NCBI RefSeq assembly: GCF_014191985.1
Contig: NZ_JACHXI010000008.1
Location: 1 to 64,000, forward strand
DNA from: Azomonas macrocytogenes
GTDB taxonomy: Bacteria; Pseudomonadota; Gammaproteobacteria; Pseudomonadales; Pseudomonadaceae
Direction: 5' to 3'
DNA: 64,000 bases
In this document: piece by piece, positions 55,391 to 64,000 of the stretch
How positions within the stretch are numbered: position 1 is the stretch's first letter
Layout: each line of letters starts with the position of its first letter
Notes under the pieces: model-generated
Told to the model about the DNA's origin: nothing
Database searches by the model: none
What the model saw: only the letters and a program-made list of their open reading frames with translations
Position numbers and translations under genes: made by a program

Positions 55391-55413
55391 GGCGAAGCCA
55401 TGATGGCTTCGCC
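55391..55413. terminator. perfect palindrome after the OmpA-like gene
   Basis: GGCGAAGCCA, TGA, TGGCTTCGCC is a perfect 10-bp stem between two leftward genes. On the minus strand it is followed by TGTCTTGAT, a weak T-rich tail. It probably terminates the lipoprotein transcript. Confidence 0.5.
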
Positions 55414-55456
55414 AGGAAACGCGAGAATCGACGAATGATTGATTTTAATTAAAATG

Positions 55457-56167
55457 TTACGGCTGGGTAGCTGGCTGTTGCGGCAACGGATGCAGATTGA
55501 CTTCGACCCGCCGGTTCTGGGCACGCCCGGACTCGGTACGATTGTCGCCAACCGGTTGATCGGGACCGGCACCACGTGTCGTCACCCGGGCTCCGTTTAC
55601 CCCCTGGGCAATCAAATAATTGGCGACACTCTGCGCGCGACGCTGGGACAGGGCCAGGTTGTTCTGATACGAACCAGTGCTGTCCGTATAACCGACGATC
55701 TCAATGGTGTTCTGATCGTATTGCTTGAAGGAATTCGCCAGGTTGTTCAGCGGTGTATAGAAATTTCCGGCGATATCGGCCGAATTGGTGGCGAAGGTGA
55801 TATTGCCCGGCATGATCAATTTGATGTCGTCACCTTGACGCTGAACTTCTACGCCGGTTCCAGCCATCTGCTCGCGTAGCTGAGCCTCTTGCTTGTCGGC
55901 ATAGTAACCGTAACCGGCGCCGCCCGCCCCTCCCAATGCCGCCCCAATCAGTGCACCCCGGCCACGATGGTCATGATCGATCAACGCACCGGCAGCAGCG
56001 CCAGCGATGGCCCCAATACCACCGTAGGTGGCAGTGTGATTGCTGCTACCCTGCTGGCCACCGGACTGATTGCCATAGGGATTATTGTTGCTATCGGAAG
56101 CACAACCAGCCAGTAGGGATAATGCCGTTGCGGCAATGATCAGGCGAGGTGAAGTAAACATGTACAT
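55457..56167 (-). CDS. OmpA-family outer-membrane lipoprotein
   Basis: The 236-residue product has a lipoprotein signal (LSLLAGC, Cys at about 22) and a glycine-zipper region (GGIGAIAGAAAGALIDHD, about 50-90). The OmpA C-terminal peptidoglycan-binding domain follows (about 115-225), with FATNSADIAGNFYTPLNNLA, VGYTDSTGSYQNNLALSQRR and the RxxGRAQNRRVEV end. It is YiaD-like and would anchor the outer membrane to the cell wall. The ATG at 56167 follows AAGGAG. Its neighbours are unrelated. Confidence 0.93.
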   Translation of the reverse strand: MYMFTSPRLIIAATALSLLAGCASDSNNNPYGNQSGGQQGSSNHTATYGGIGAIAGAAAGALIDHDHRGRGALIGAALGGAGGAGYGYYADKQEAQLREQMAGTGVEVQRQGDDIKLIMPGNITFATNSADIAGNFYTPLNNLANSFKQYDQNTIEIVGYTDSTGSYQNNLALSQRRAQSVANYLIAQGVNGARVTTRGAGPDQPVGDNRTESGRAQNRRVEVNLHPLPQQPATQP

Positions 56168-56359
56168 ACTGCTCCTTTTACTCAGGCCCCTCTGGATGGG
56201 GTCATGACATCGTCATAATAATGGTTGGAAATTTCCAGCGCCGCTACGCTTGAATGCGAATGCCCGGATTTTCGCCATCTTGGCACGCCTCAGCAACCCT
56301 CGTGACCTTCAGCCTTGGCGCATATCGGCGCTGGAGCCAACCTTACTGCCTGAGCCAAT

Positions 56360-59089
56360 CTACTCGAGCAGGCTCAACTCGCGGGCACGACTCATGGCCT
56401 GAGTGCGGCTGGCGACCTGCAATTTGCCATAGAGATTCTTCAGATGCCATTTCACTGTTTCAGCGGAAATAGCCAGGTTGCGGGCAATTTCCTTGTTCGA
56501 TTGGCCAGCGGCAAGCAGGCGCAATGTCTGGGTTTCGCGCTCGCTCAAGGCAAGAGCGGTATCGCTGGAAGAGTCGCCATTCGGCAAGGTGCTACCCAAG
56601 TGCGTACACAGGGTTCCAATATAAGTAGTCATGCCGACAGAGATACCATCCGTGCCGGAGCAGAGAAAGAGCACTGGCAACAGTGCCGGTCCGGCATCGA
56701 TCAGGCTATACAGCAGGTTTTCTCGTTGCCCGAGACGCAGTGCCGGCAGCAATGTATCGACAGCTGCAGCATGCTCACCCGCCAGCCAGAGGGCCAACGA
56801 CCAAAGCGAACGCAGACGCATGCCTTCAAGCATTTGCCCATTGCCTTCGAACTCTGCCACCAGCAGGGCCAATACTTCCGCTGCCAGAACATTCCGCCCT
56901 CGGGCCAGCAGTAGGCGTGCATGGGCAATTCTCGCGTAATGCCGGCAGTTCGGCATTGCTCCATTGTCGTTTTGCAGCAACTCCATTTGCTGCTGAGTGT
57001 GCGCGGCGCCCCCCAGATCGCCGCGATGGAGTTGCAGACGAACCTGTTCGACCAGAAGGGCCGCCTGCAAACGATCCCAACGGCGTTGCGCAGCAATCTG
57101 CAAAGCATGCTGAAGCAGGAGCTGCGCTTGTGCTATCGCATCCCTGGCCAGCGCTTGCCGGGTCAAAGCCCGATAAGCGGCCAGGACGCCATCGAGCGGA
57201 GTGAAACGATCGATCTGCAAACGCCTTGGCGTGATCAACATATCCAGTCGCTCCCAGTCGCCACGCTCACCAGCCAGTTCAGCCAGGAGTGCAGCCAAGG
57301 TAGCGCTGCCGATGGAGTGTGAGCCGGTCAGTCGATCGGCATATTCCATCGCTTGCAGAAAATAGGTTTCGCCAGTGCGCAGATCACCCTGGCGCACATG
57401 GCTTTGGCCAAGTACGAAAGCCTGATAAACACTGACAAACAAATTTTCCATCGGCGTACCTGGACAAGGCATGCGCCGTTGCACAGCCTGCACATCGTCA
57501 TGACGACCCTGGATCAGATAGCCATAGCTCAGAATGTTGCAGACCAACCCGTCGACCCAGGTATCGCCGCTGGGCAGTTGCGTCAATAAAGGCTCGGCCA
57601 GAGCGATACCCGTTTCAGTGTTTTCAGCGAAGGTTTCACAGATAGCATTGACTACATCCAGCTTGATACGCAAGTCGCGCCGCGCCGGATACAAGGCGAA
57701 CCACTGGCGCAGTTCGCCAAGCAAACGCCGCGAATCCTCGAAGCGAAAACGATGCGCCAACGCCCAGGCCAGGTTGAGTTGCAAACCAATCCGGTGCTCA
57801 TCGGTAGTCATCGGCAATTGTTCGAGCCAACGCAGCAGGGTGTCGATATCGCCCTGTTCAGCCAGCGATTGCGCCCCCGGCTCAGCCCGGCCTGACGTGT
57901 ATTCCACCTTGCCGGCGGCCAGTGCATGGCGAATCGCTTCAGCCCATAGGTTCTGACCAGCGAACCAGTTGCCGGCACGCTCGTGCAGTTCGGCAAGGCC
58001 CAGTTCGCTGCGACGACGCAAACGTGCTTGCAGGACTTCGGCAAACAAGTGGTGATAACGGAACCACTCGCCGCGGTCGTCCAATGCTGCAACGAACAAA
58101 TTGTGCCGCTCGATCCAGGCGAGCATGGCATGGCCATCGCTGCGACCGATAACGGCATTACAGAGTTCGGCCGTGAAGCGATTGAGAATGGATGTCTGCA
58201 CCAGAAAGTCGTCTACTTCGGCTGGCAGCAACTCGAACACCACATCTTGCAGATAACGATCCACCAGGCGCCCACCATGGCCCAGACTATCGATGGCGCG
58301 CTCGGGATCGCTCTTCATCGAAGGTGACAACGTAGCCATCTGCATGCCAGTGATCCAACCTTCGGTCAGCTCCAGCAGTCGCTGCGTCTGGACGCAGCTC
58401 AGGGCCAGCAAAGCGGAATCGGCAAAATAATACCGAGCCTCTCCAAGATCGAAACGCAGCTCGTTGGCTTCGATCTCGATCAGTTGGTTATACGAGCGCA
58501 ATCGGCTCAACGGTAGCGGCGGTATGCAGCGACTACCAAGCAGCACATGCAGTCCAGCCGGTGCATGCTCCAGCAGGCAGGAAAAACTGCGATGGATCGC
58601 GCCGTCGCGGATCACGTGATAATCATCGACGATCAGAAAAATCGGCGTACCCACTGCTTGCAAGGCATTGATCAGATAACCCGGCAAGCGTTCTATCGAT
58701 GGCAAATCAGCGACCAAAGGAGCGAGCTGCTCTCTGAGATTCGGATGCAGCCCTAACAATGCCTCAAGCAGATACCGGCAGAAGTATTCAGGCACATTGT
58801 CGCTTTCATCCAGGCTCAACCAGGCAACGGCCTCGCCGCGCCCGTGCAACAGATTTCGCCACTGGGCGAGCAACGTAGTCTTACCGAAACCGGCTCCGGC
58901 ACAGACCAGTGCCAGGGTACGCTCTGCCAACGCATCGAGTTTTTCCAGAAGCCGCGGCCGAGCCAGCAGTACACCGGGTGAGCGCGGCGGTACGAGCTTG
59001 GTAGTGATCAATGGCAAGCCTTGCGCCAGACTGTAGGCAGCCTGGCCCTGAGCAGGTGAAAAGGTACAATCGGGATGGGAATGATCCAT
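56360..59089 (-). CDS. MalT/AlkS-type LuxR regulator
   Basis: The 909-residue product has a large-ATP-binding LuxR layout. [20 protein letters not shown] opens the NTPase domain, with P-loop [17 protein letters not shown] (about 61-77) and [12 protein letters not shown] long helical TPR region spans about 350-800. The C-terminal LuxR HTH has [20 protein letters not shown] and [20 protein letters not shown]. Such proteins bind a small inducer and ATP to activate catabolic operons. It is located near porin and aco genes and may control them; this is inference. Its leader carries a hairpin and A-rich motif shared with another gene here. Confidence 0.94.
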   Translation of the reverse strand: MDHSHPDCTFSPAQGQAAYSLAQGLPLITTKLVPPRSPGVLLARPRLLEKLDALAERTLALVCAGAGFGKTTLLAQWRNLLHGRGEAVAWLSLDESDNVPEYFCRYLLEALLGLHPNLREQLAPLVADLPSIERLPGYLINALQAVGTPIFLIVDDYHVIRDGAIHRSFSCLLEHAPAGLHVLLGSRCIPPLPLSRLRSYNQLIEIEANELRFDLGEARYYFADSALLALSCVQTQRLLELTEGWITGMQMATLSPSMKSDPERAIDSLGHGGRLVDRYLQDVVFELLPAEVDDFLVQTSILNRFTAELCNAVIGRSDGHAMLAWIERHNLFVAALDDRGEWFRYHHLFAEVLQARLRRRSELGLAELHERAGNWFAGQNLWAEAIRHALAAGKVEYTSGRAEPGAQSLAEQGDIDTLLRWLEQLPMTTDEHRIGLQLNLAWALAHRFRFEDSRRLLGELRQWFALYPARRDLRIKLDVVNAICETFAENTETGIALAEPLLTQLPSGDTWVDGLVCNILSYGYLIQGRHDDVQAVQRRMPCPGTPMENLFVSVYQAFVLGQSHVRQGDLRTGETYFLQAMEYADRLTGSHSIGSATLAALLAELAGERGDWERLDMLITPRRLQIDRFTPLDGVLAAYRALTRQALARDAIAQAQLLLQHALQIAAQRRWDRLQAALLVEQVRLQLHRGDLGGAAHTQQQMELLQNDNGAMPNCRHYARIAHARLLLARGRNVLAAEVLALLVAEFEGNGQMLEGMRLRSLWSLALWLAGEHAAAVDTLLPALRLGQRENLLYSLIDAGPALLPVLFLCSGTDGISVGMTTYIGTLCTHLGSTLPNGDSSSDTALALSERETQTLRLLAAGQSNKEIARNLAISAETVKWHLKNLYGKLQVASRTQAMSRARELSLLE

Positions 59090-59140
59090 CGTTCATCTAC
59101 CTCGGGCCGGTCGTTCCGGCCTGTTTTTATTTTTTAAGCA
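59090..59140 (-). promoter_or_regulatory. leader with hairpin and A-rich motif before the LuxR gene
   Basis: The minus-strand sequence AAAAATAAAAACAGGCCGG, AAC, GACCGGCC leads into the CGAGGT ribosome site. About 35 of 49 bases match the leader of the small gene at 60736-60984. The A-rich part fits the AANAANAA motif bound by Hfq/Crc. On the plus strand the same DNA reads as a stem with a T-run, which may instead stop antisense transcription. Confidence 0.55.
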
Positions 59141-59271
59141 AGCGCGAGTGAAACGCCTTCGAAAAGCCTGGATCCGGATACTGGAAGCAGTCGATGGCTT
59201 TTCATCTTCACCGTTCAAATCATGGACTACAGACTAGGCTAGAACAGCAGGATTCTGCGCCGATACCTAGC

Positions 59272-60618
59272 CTACATTAGACGCAGATCAAGCGGATATT
59301 CGAGAATCAGACGCAACTCATCAATATTGGATTCAGCCGTATGGTCGCCGCTTACCCGGTGGGTAGCCTGAAACATTTTGAACGTAAGATTTTTCGCCAG
59401 TCCGCCCTGCACTATGTAGCTGAGCCAGAAATTGCGCTCCCAATGCCGACCATGGCGAATATTTTTATAAGCGCTATAACCCGATGCGACATCGCGCCCA
59501 TCGATATCGCTGCCACGGACATAACGGGTAATGAGCGTCAAACCGGGAATCCCCATTGCCGCAAAGTCATAGTCATAGCGAAACAGCCAGACGCGCTCGT
59601 TGGGATTATTGAAGTCAGACACCTGCGAGTTGGTATTTAAAAAGTAATCCCAAGTGTGCCAGACGTAATCGAACGGCGAATCCTTATCGATCCGGGTGTG
59701 CGCCACAGTGAAAGAGTGAGGGCCCGCAGTCAGGCCAACCTGAGCGCTCCACGAATCGCTTCTGAAATGCCCCAATAACGCTTTGCCGGTATCGCGGGTA
59801 CGGTAATAGCGAAGATTGGCATTAAGAACCAACCTGTCGTTCAATGGCTGGATCCAATCGGCATAAAAGGCTGACTGATTCCAGATGTTGTCGAGTCGGC
59901 CATGATGCAGCCGCAGCATGAAGCGACTGTCATAGTTGTAATCGATACCGCCATAGACAAAATCGTCAGCCTGCTTGAAAAGCCCACCATACGCCGTCCC
60001 CAGATCGTTGTTGTGACCAGTGGCCGTACGATCGCTTTCAGATGTCAGCTTGCCGCCCTGCAAGGTCATCCCCTTGATTGAAGTATTCCAGAACAGGGCG
60101 CCGCGGAAGCTTTGCGGCAGCAGGCGAATATCACTGGTATTGAGCACAGGACTGGCGGGACGGACATCGCCATAGCGAAGCTCGGTATCGAAAAAGCGCA
60201 TCTTCAATTCGTAATCGACCCTGCCGAATTCGCTCTTGGACCGGCCATCGCGATTATGACCACGACGCGGCAGCAAGCCGGGACCACCGTTGCCATCACC
60301 TGCCAGACCCTCTCCCCCGTCCAGCTTCACACCATACAAACCACGCAGATCCAGACCGAACCCAACTGGACCTCGGGTAAAGCCGGATTCGAAATTAGCG
60401 ATCACGCCATGCGCCCATTCGGCACGCCGGCCTTTCTTTTCCTTGGTATGCGGATTGACCACGCTGTCACCATTGCGGAAATCCTGGGAGAAATAAAAAT
60501 TGCGATTGAGCGCATGGAAAGCAGCATCCTCGAAAAAACCTTCTCCCACTGCCAGTCCCGGTAAAGCGAAAGCTGCACAAAGGCTGAAGACACAGCCCGG
60601 ATTCTTGTCGTAGCGCAT
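59272..60618 (-). CDS. OprD-family outer-membrane porin
   Basis: The 448-residue product has a signal peptide (about 1-25, ending AVGEG) and the OprD start GFFEDAAFHALNRNFYFSQD. A series of beta strands ends ELRLILEYPLDLRLM with the family's N-terminal GVIANFESGFTRGPVGFGLD. OprD-family channels let small acids, sugars or amino acids cross the outer membrane. It lies between the LuxR gene and a small ORF on the same strand, opposite acoABC, so it may take up a linked substrate. The start has AGGA at about 8 bases. Confidence 0.94.
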   Translation of the reverse strand: MRYDKNPGCVFSLCAAFALPGLAVGEGFFEDAAFHALNRNFYFSQDFRNGDSVVNPHTKEKKGRRAEWAHGVIANFESGFTRGPVGFGLDLRGLYGVKLDGGEGLAGDGNGGPGLLPRRGHNRDGRSKSEFGRVDYELKMRFFDTELRYGDVRPASPVLNTSDIRLLPQSFRGALFWNTSIKGMTLQGGKLTSESDRTATGHNNDLGTAYGGLFKQADDFVYGGIDYNYDSRFMLRLHHGRLDNIWNQSAFYADWIQPLNDRLVLNANLRYYRTRDTGKALLGHFRSDSWSAQVGLTAGPHSFTVAHTRIDKDSPFDYVWHTWDYFLNTNSQVSDFNNPNERVWLFRYDYDFAAMGIPGLTLITRYVRGSDIDGRDVASGYSAYKNIRHGRHWERNFWLSYIVQGGLAKNLTFKMFQATHRVSGDHTAESNIDELRLILEYPLDLRLM

Positions 60619-60735
60619 GGATTCTTTCCTATCGGCCAGCCGCGACGATCCACAGGACAGCCGAAGCCGTACCCGCTGGAGACGTAATGCGGGAACCTGT
60701 CGAATTGGTTTTGTCGTTGGGCGGATCAGGGCAAC

Positions 60736-60984
60736 TCAGCAATAGCGCGCGTGTGCCACTCGATATGGCTCCCACCAGAAGCCTCGCCAGCGTTCGGACG
60801 CTGCCGGACCAACGATGCCGCAAAGGCGCAATGGAAGGTGCTCATCCAGCCGTGGTTTGCGCTGCATAGCGAGCTGGCCGAGTGATTCGAGCCAGAGGTC
60901 AGCCAGTGTCGAGAACCTCGCCCGACGACAGGCCTGCAGGCCATGGGCGAAAGAAAAGATGCGATAGAAAGGGTGTCGAGCCAT
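60736..60984 (-). CDS. hypothetical 82-aa protein
   Basis: An ATG at 60984 opens MARHPFYRIFSFAHGLQACR. The product is basic and rich in Arg/Leu (RARFSTLADLWLESLGQLAM, then QRKPRLDEHLPLRLCGIVGP), ending WWEPYRVAHARYC. A weak AAGGT ribosome site lies 10 bases upstream. The leader is very similar to that of the LuxR gene (about 35 of 49 bases), which supports real expression. No family is recognised. It stands upstream of the porin gene. Confidence 0.5.
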   Translation of the reverse strand: MARHPFYRIFSFAHGLQACRRARFSTLADLWLESLGQLAMQRKPRLDEHLPLRLCGIVGPAASERWRGFWWEPYRVAHARYC

Positions 60985-61035
60985 TGTCGATTTACCTTGG
61001 GGCCGGTCTGTTTGACCTGTTCTTGTTTTCGATTG
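60982..61035 (-). promoter_or_regulatory. leader with hairpin and A-rich motif before the 82-aa gene
   Basis: GAAAACAAGAACAGGTC, AAACA, GACCGGCCCC, then CAAGGT and the ATG. It is related to 59090-59140. AAAACAAGAAC matches a Crc/Hfq-type AANAANAA site. Confidence 0.5.
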
Positions 61036-61219
61036 GTCCCGCTGACCGGCAGTACTTGCCAATAGCCGCCGCGGAGAACGCATTACCCCGCAACGATAAT
61101 ACCCCGTCCCTCTTTCAGCTCCCCCCCATCCGGGTAGCTAGCCCCCGTTCGCTGATTTTTCTACGGTAGGAAATGGCAGATGACAGCCAGCTATCACGAA
61201 CGAGTCGTGGTGAATCCGA

Positions 61220-61227
61220 AATAATAA
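61220..61227 (+). promoter_or_regulatory. Crc/Hfq-like A-rich site before acoA
   Basis: AATAATAA lies just upstream of the acoA ribosome site (AGAGAGGG) and matches the AANAANAA motif used in Pseudomonas catabolite repression. No clear -24/-12 sigma-54 promoter (TGGCAC-N5-TTGC) was seen upstream. Confidence 0.4.
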
Positions 61228-61240
61228 GAGAGGGCCTCCC

Positions 61241-62203
61241 ATGTCCCAGGACAAGCAGAAACTGCTGCACGCCTACCGCAAGATGCGTGAAATTCGTACC
61301 TTCGAAGAGCGACTTCACAAGGAAAATACTACCGGTGAAATTCCCGGTTTCATTCACCTCTACAGTGGCGAAGAAGCCATTGCCGTAGGTGTTTGCGAGC
61401 ACCTCAGCGATCAGGATTACATCGGCTCCACCCACCGCGGCCATGGCCACTGCATTGCCAAGGGCTGCGATATCCGCGGCATGATGGCGGAAATCTTTGG
61501 CAAGGAAACCGGCCTCTGCCGTGGCAAGGGTGGTTCCATGCACATTGCCGACCTATCCAAGGGCATGCTCGGTGCCAACGCCATTGTCGGCGGTGCCCCG
61601 CCTTTAGTAATTGGTGCCAGCCTCACCGCCAAAACCCTTGGCACCGGCGGGGTCGGCGTTTCTTTCACCGGCGACGGCGGTTCCAATCAGGGGCTGGTAT
61701 TCGAGGCCATGAATATGGCGGTGGTTCTGAAACTGCCCACCATCTTCGTCTTCGAGAACAATGGTTATGGCGAAGGCACCGGCCACGATTACGCGGTCGG
61801 CAGCCGAGACATCGCCGGACGCGCTGCTGGATTCGGCATGCCCTCGGTGAAAGTGGATGGTACGGATTTCTTCGCCGTGCATGAGGCAGTCGGCGAAGCG
61901 ATCAGACGTGCTCGCGAAGGTGGCGGACCCAGTGCCATCGAAGCCATCGCGTATCGCTGGCATGGCCACTTCGAAGGTGATCCCATGCTCTATCGCGCCG
62001 ATGGTGAAGTGGAACGCCTGCGCGCGGAAAAAGACCCGCTGAAGATCTTCCGTGCCCAATTGGGCAAACAGATCGCCGACGCGGAGTTCGACGCCATCGA
62101 CGCCGAAGTCGAGGCACTGGTAGACGAAGCGGTGGCCAAGGCCCGGGCGGATAGCTATCCACCCGTGGAAAACCTTCTCACCGACGTTTACGTGTCTTAC
62201 TAA
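61241..62203 (+). CDS. acoA: acetoin dehydrogenase E1 alpha subunit AcoA
   Basis: AcoA with AcoB is the thiamine-diphosphate E1 that cleaves acetoin to acetaldehyde and transfers an acetyl group to the E2 lipoate. The 320-residue product has FIHLYSGEEAIAVGVCEHL and STHRGHGHCIAKG. The ThDP motif GDGGSNQGLVFEAMNMAVVL leads to ENNGYGEGTG. YRWHGHFEGDP is the usual conserved end part. AcoA is favoured over PdhA/BkdA by the STHRGHGH start and the aco-like context, but branched-chain E1 is not fully excluded. The ribosome site is AGAGAGGG. Confidence 0.9.
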   Translation: MSQDKQKLLHAYRKMREIRTFEERLHKENTTGEIPGFIHLYSGEEAIAVGVCEHLSDQDYIGSTHRGHGHCIAKGCDIRGMMAEIFGKETGLCRGKGGSMHIADLSKGMLGANAIVGGAPPLVIGASLTAKTLGTGGVGVSFTGDGGSNQGLVFEAMNMAVVLKLPTIFVFENNGYGEGTGHDYAVGSRDIAGRAAGFGMPSVKVDGTDFFAVHEAVGEAIRRAREGGGPSAIEAIAYRWHGHFEGDPMLYRADGEVERLRAEKDPLKIFRAQLGKQIADAEFDAIDAEVEALVDEAVAKARADSYPPVENLLTDVYVSY

Positions 62204-62216
62204 GGAGCGATGGAAA

Positions 62217-63236
62217 ATGGCGATCAGAACTTATCGGGAAGCGGTACGCGAAGCCCTGGCCCAGGAAATGGAGCACGACCCGCGCGTGGTGCTCATCGGC
62301 GAGGACCTGTGTGGCGGACAAGCCGGCAGCTCGCCGCTGGAGAAGAACAAGGAAGCCCTGGGTGGCGTACTGGGGGTGACCAAGGGTTTGTGGACCCAGT
62401 TCGGCTCGTCGCGGGTGATCGACACGCCGATCACCGAGTCGGCGATTGTCGGCATGGCTGCCGGCGCAGCGGTAACTGGCTTGCGTCCGGTAGCCGAGCT
62501 GATGTTCATGGACTTCTTCGGCGTCTGCCACGACATGCTCTACAACCAGGCGGCGAAATTCCGCTACATGTTCGGTGGCCGGGCGAAAACGCCATTGGTC
62601 ATACGTGGCATGATCGGCGCCGGCTACTCGGCCGCGGCACAGCATTCGCAGTCACCCTACAACATCTTTGCCACCACACCCGGCCTCAAGGTGGTGGTCC
62701 CCTCCACGCCCTATGACATCAAGGGTCTGCTGATCCAGTCGATCCGCGATGACGACCCGGTGGTGTTCTGTGAGCACAAGGCACTTTATGACATTAAGGG
62801 TGAAGTCCCTGAAGAGAGCTACACCATCCCCTTTGGCGTAGCCAACTACACCCGTGAAGGCACCGATGTAACCATCATTGCCCTGGCCGCCATGGTCCAC
62901 AAAGCCAACGCCGTGGCCGACAAGCTGGCCAAGGAAGGCATTTCGGTGGAAGTGGTCGATCCACGCACCATCTCGCCACTGGATGAAGAAGGCATCCTCG
63001 AATCGGTGAGCTCCACTGGCCGCGTGGTGATTGTCGACGAATCCGCCGCGCGCTTCGGTTTCGCCCATGATGTCGCTGCGCTGATCGCCTCTCAGGCATT
63101 CCACTTCCTCAAGGCGCCGATTGTCATGGTCACCCCGCCACACACGCCGGTACCTTTCTCGCCGCCACTGGAGCAGGCCTGGATACCCAGCGTGGACCGC
63201 ATCGAGGCCGCCGTGCGGCAAGTGATGGAGGCCTGA
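62217..63236 (+). CDS. acoB: acetoin dehydrogenase E1 beta subunit AcoB
   Basis: The 339-residue transketolase-like subunit completes the E1 heterotetramer. It starts AIRTYREAVREALAQEMEHD and has RVVLIGEDLCGGQAGSSPLE. TPITESAIVGMAAGAAVTGL and PVAELMFMDFFGVCHDMLYN are typical E1 beta segments. The C-terminal domain has VEVVDPRTISPLDEEGILES and FHFLKAPIVMVTPPHTPVPF. It begins 13 bases after acoA, and acoC follows after 1 base. Confidence 0.93.
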   Translation: MAIRTYREAVREALAQEMEHDPRVVLIGEDLCGGQAGSSPLEKNKEALGGVLGVTKGLWTQFGSSRVIDTPITESAIVGMAAGAAVTGLRPVAELMFMDFFGVCHDMLYNQAAKFRYMFGGRAKTPLVIRGMIGAGYSAAAQHSQSPYNIFATTPGLKVVVPSTPYDIKGLLIQSIRDDDPVVFCEHKALYDIKGEVPEESYTIPFGVANYTREGTDVTIIALAAMVHKANAVADKLAKEGISVEVVDPRTISPLDEEGILESVSSTGRVVIVDESAARFGFAHDVAALIASQAFHFLKAPIVMVTPPHTPVPFSPPLEQAWIPSVDRIEAAVRQVMEA

Positions 63237-63237
63237 C

Positions 63238-64000
63238 ATGAGTGCCATACAAGGTATCGAAGTACCGAAATGGGGCCTTTCCATGGAGGAAGGCACCCTG
63301 AGCAACTGGCTGATCGCCGAAGGCGACAGCTTCAAGGCTCACCAGGAAATCTGCGAGATCGAAACCAGCAAGATTTCCAATGTGATGGAAGCGCCATTCG
63401 ATGGTGTCTTGCGGCGTATCGTCGCCAAGCCAGGCGAAACCCTGCCGGTAGGCGGATTGCTGGGGGTCGTTGCCGACGCGTCGGTTCCCGACGCCGAAAT
63501 CGATGCGTTCATCGCTTCCCGAAGCCAGACCAATGGTGCGCCAGCCCCGGCAGTTGCAGCGGCCCCGTCGCCAGCGGCAGCTCCGCCAGCCAGTGCGCCA
63601 AAAGCCGATGCTCCAGCCGCTGCGCAGGCCAGCCGCCCGAGCGAATCCACTCAAGCAAGCGTAGAGCCTGCCGGCGCTACCCAAGTTCCACAGCCACTGC
63701 TCGGCAAGACCGATGCCGGTAGTGTGTTCGCAACACCACACGCCTTGCGCCTGGCGAACGAGTTGGGGATCGACTTGGGCAAGGTAAACGGCAGCGGACG
63801 CGGCGGACGGATCTCGCTGCAGGATCTGGAAAACGCCATCGTAAGCCAAGGTGGACGCCTGGCAACGCGCCAACCGGTGCGACGCAACGCCGGCCCGCCC
63901 CGATCCCGTGCCGACGATAGCCGTATCCCGGCCACGCCACTGGCACGTCGATTGGCGGTAAAGCTCGGCGTCAATCTCAACGACTGTCGAGCCACCGGCT
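63238..64000 (+). CDS. acoC: acetoin dehydrogenase E2 component AcoC (partial, cut by window)
   Basis: The start ATG at 63238 lies 1 base after the acoB stop. The visible 254 residues have an N-terminal lipoyl domain (about 1-80, GIEVPKWGLSMEEGTLSNWL) whose lipoylated lysine is in CEIETSKISNVMEAP. An Ala/Pro linker (about 98-145) precedes a peripheral subunit-binding domain (FATPHALRLANELGIDLGKV, then GSGRGGRISLQDLENAI). After a second linker comes another such motif, IPATPLARRLAVKLGVNLND, cut at the window end. Two subunit-binding domains in one E2 are unusual. The catalytic domain is outside the window, so classical AcoC (alpha/beta hydrolase) versus acetyltransferase type is undecided. Confidence 0.88.
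   Translation, partial: MSAIQGIEVPKWGLSMEEGTLSNWLIAEGDSFKAHQEICEIETSKISNVMEAPFDGVLRRIVAKPGETLPVGGLLGVVADASVPDAEIDAFIASRSQTNGAPAPAVAAAPSPAAAPPASAPKADAPAAAQASRPSESTQASVEPAGATQVPQPLLGKTDAGSVFATPHALRLANELGIDLGKVNGSGRGGRISLQDLENAIVSQGGRLATRQPVRRNAGPPRSRADDSRIPATPLARRLAVKLGVNLNDCRATG

Noticed and set aside
61084-61240. sigma-54 promoter for acoA
   Set aside because: The only TGGCA (61174) is not followed by a properly spaced TTGC.
61393-61884. 163-codon frame inside acoA
   Set aside because: It is a His/Arg/Trp-rich out-of-frame shadow of acoA.

Overview
The window looks like a Pseudomonas (sensu lato) chromosome. On the minus strand it carries, in transcription order, leuC-leuD-leuB-asd-fimV-truA-trpF-accD-folC-dedD-cvpA-purF-metZ. 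This is, from memory, the order in P. aeruginosa, where metZ lies close to the type II secretion genes xcpQ/xcpP. A LysR gene diverging from leuC, an OprD-type porin and a DUF2790 protein also fit Pseudomonas.

Layout. (1) 1-3570: part of a chromosomal-type integron cassette array. attC-like sites end at 131, 625, 2656 and 3038. One is split by an IS1111-family element that targets attC and has a nonsense codon in its transposase. Cassettes encode a VOC/glyoxalase-fold protein, a small membrane protein and two unknown proteins. The integrase would lie left of the window. (2) 3570-5510: small envelope genes, a tRNA-Asp and long noncoding stretches. (3) 5510-8210: gspC/xcpP (with a possible start-proximal frameshift) and gspD/xcpQ. 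The other gsp genes are not here. (4) 8211-25000: the conserved Met/purine/folate/fatty-acid/Trp/Leu housekeeping run, ending at a LysR regulator. (5) 25000-28100: ibpA-type small heat-shock gene with a sigma-32 promoter and ROSE-like thermometer, dusC with an upstream 34-codon membrane-protein gene, and a DUF2790 gene. (6) 28500-36620: a tellurite/stress (Ter) island read leftward: ATP-grasp, PRTase-TRSP, HAD, StiP/PRTase-PELOTA, CitE-like lyase, terB, terC, terD. It also holds a truncated terA, a decayed terD copy and a lone CRISPR-like repeat. (7) 36932-43350: aspA, then a patchwork accessory stretch with IS6 and IS3 remnants, a polysaccharide flippase, a CHAD-like protein, a secreted Het-C-like protein and a HopJ-family gene. 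(8) 43400-49261: cysZ, glutathione peroxidase, SlyD-type PPIase, and ackA-pta (acetate overflow/assimilation). (9) 49327-56167: a very large hybrid sensor kinase with a GGDEF-EAL response regulator downstream, and an OmpA-like lipoprotein. (10) 56360-64000: a MalT/AlkS-type LuxR regulator, an OprD-family porin, a small unknown gene and, diverging, acoA-acoB-acoC (acetoin dehydrogenase complex; acoC is cut by the window end).

The best candidates for a second look are the Ter island with its linked nucleotide-like biosynthetic module and decayed copies, the duplicated hairpin/A-rich leaders in the aco region, the tandem subunit-binding domains in the E2 protein, the Het-C-like secreted protein, the split xcp locus, and an orphan terminator/palindrome that may mark a small RNA.
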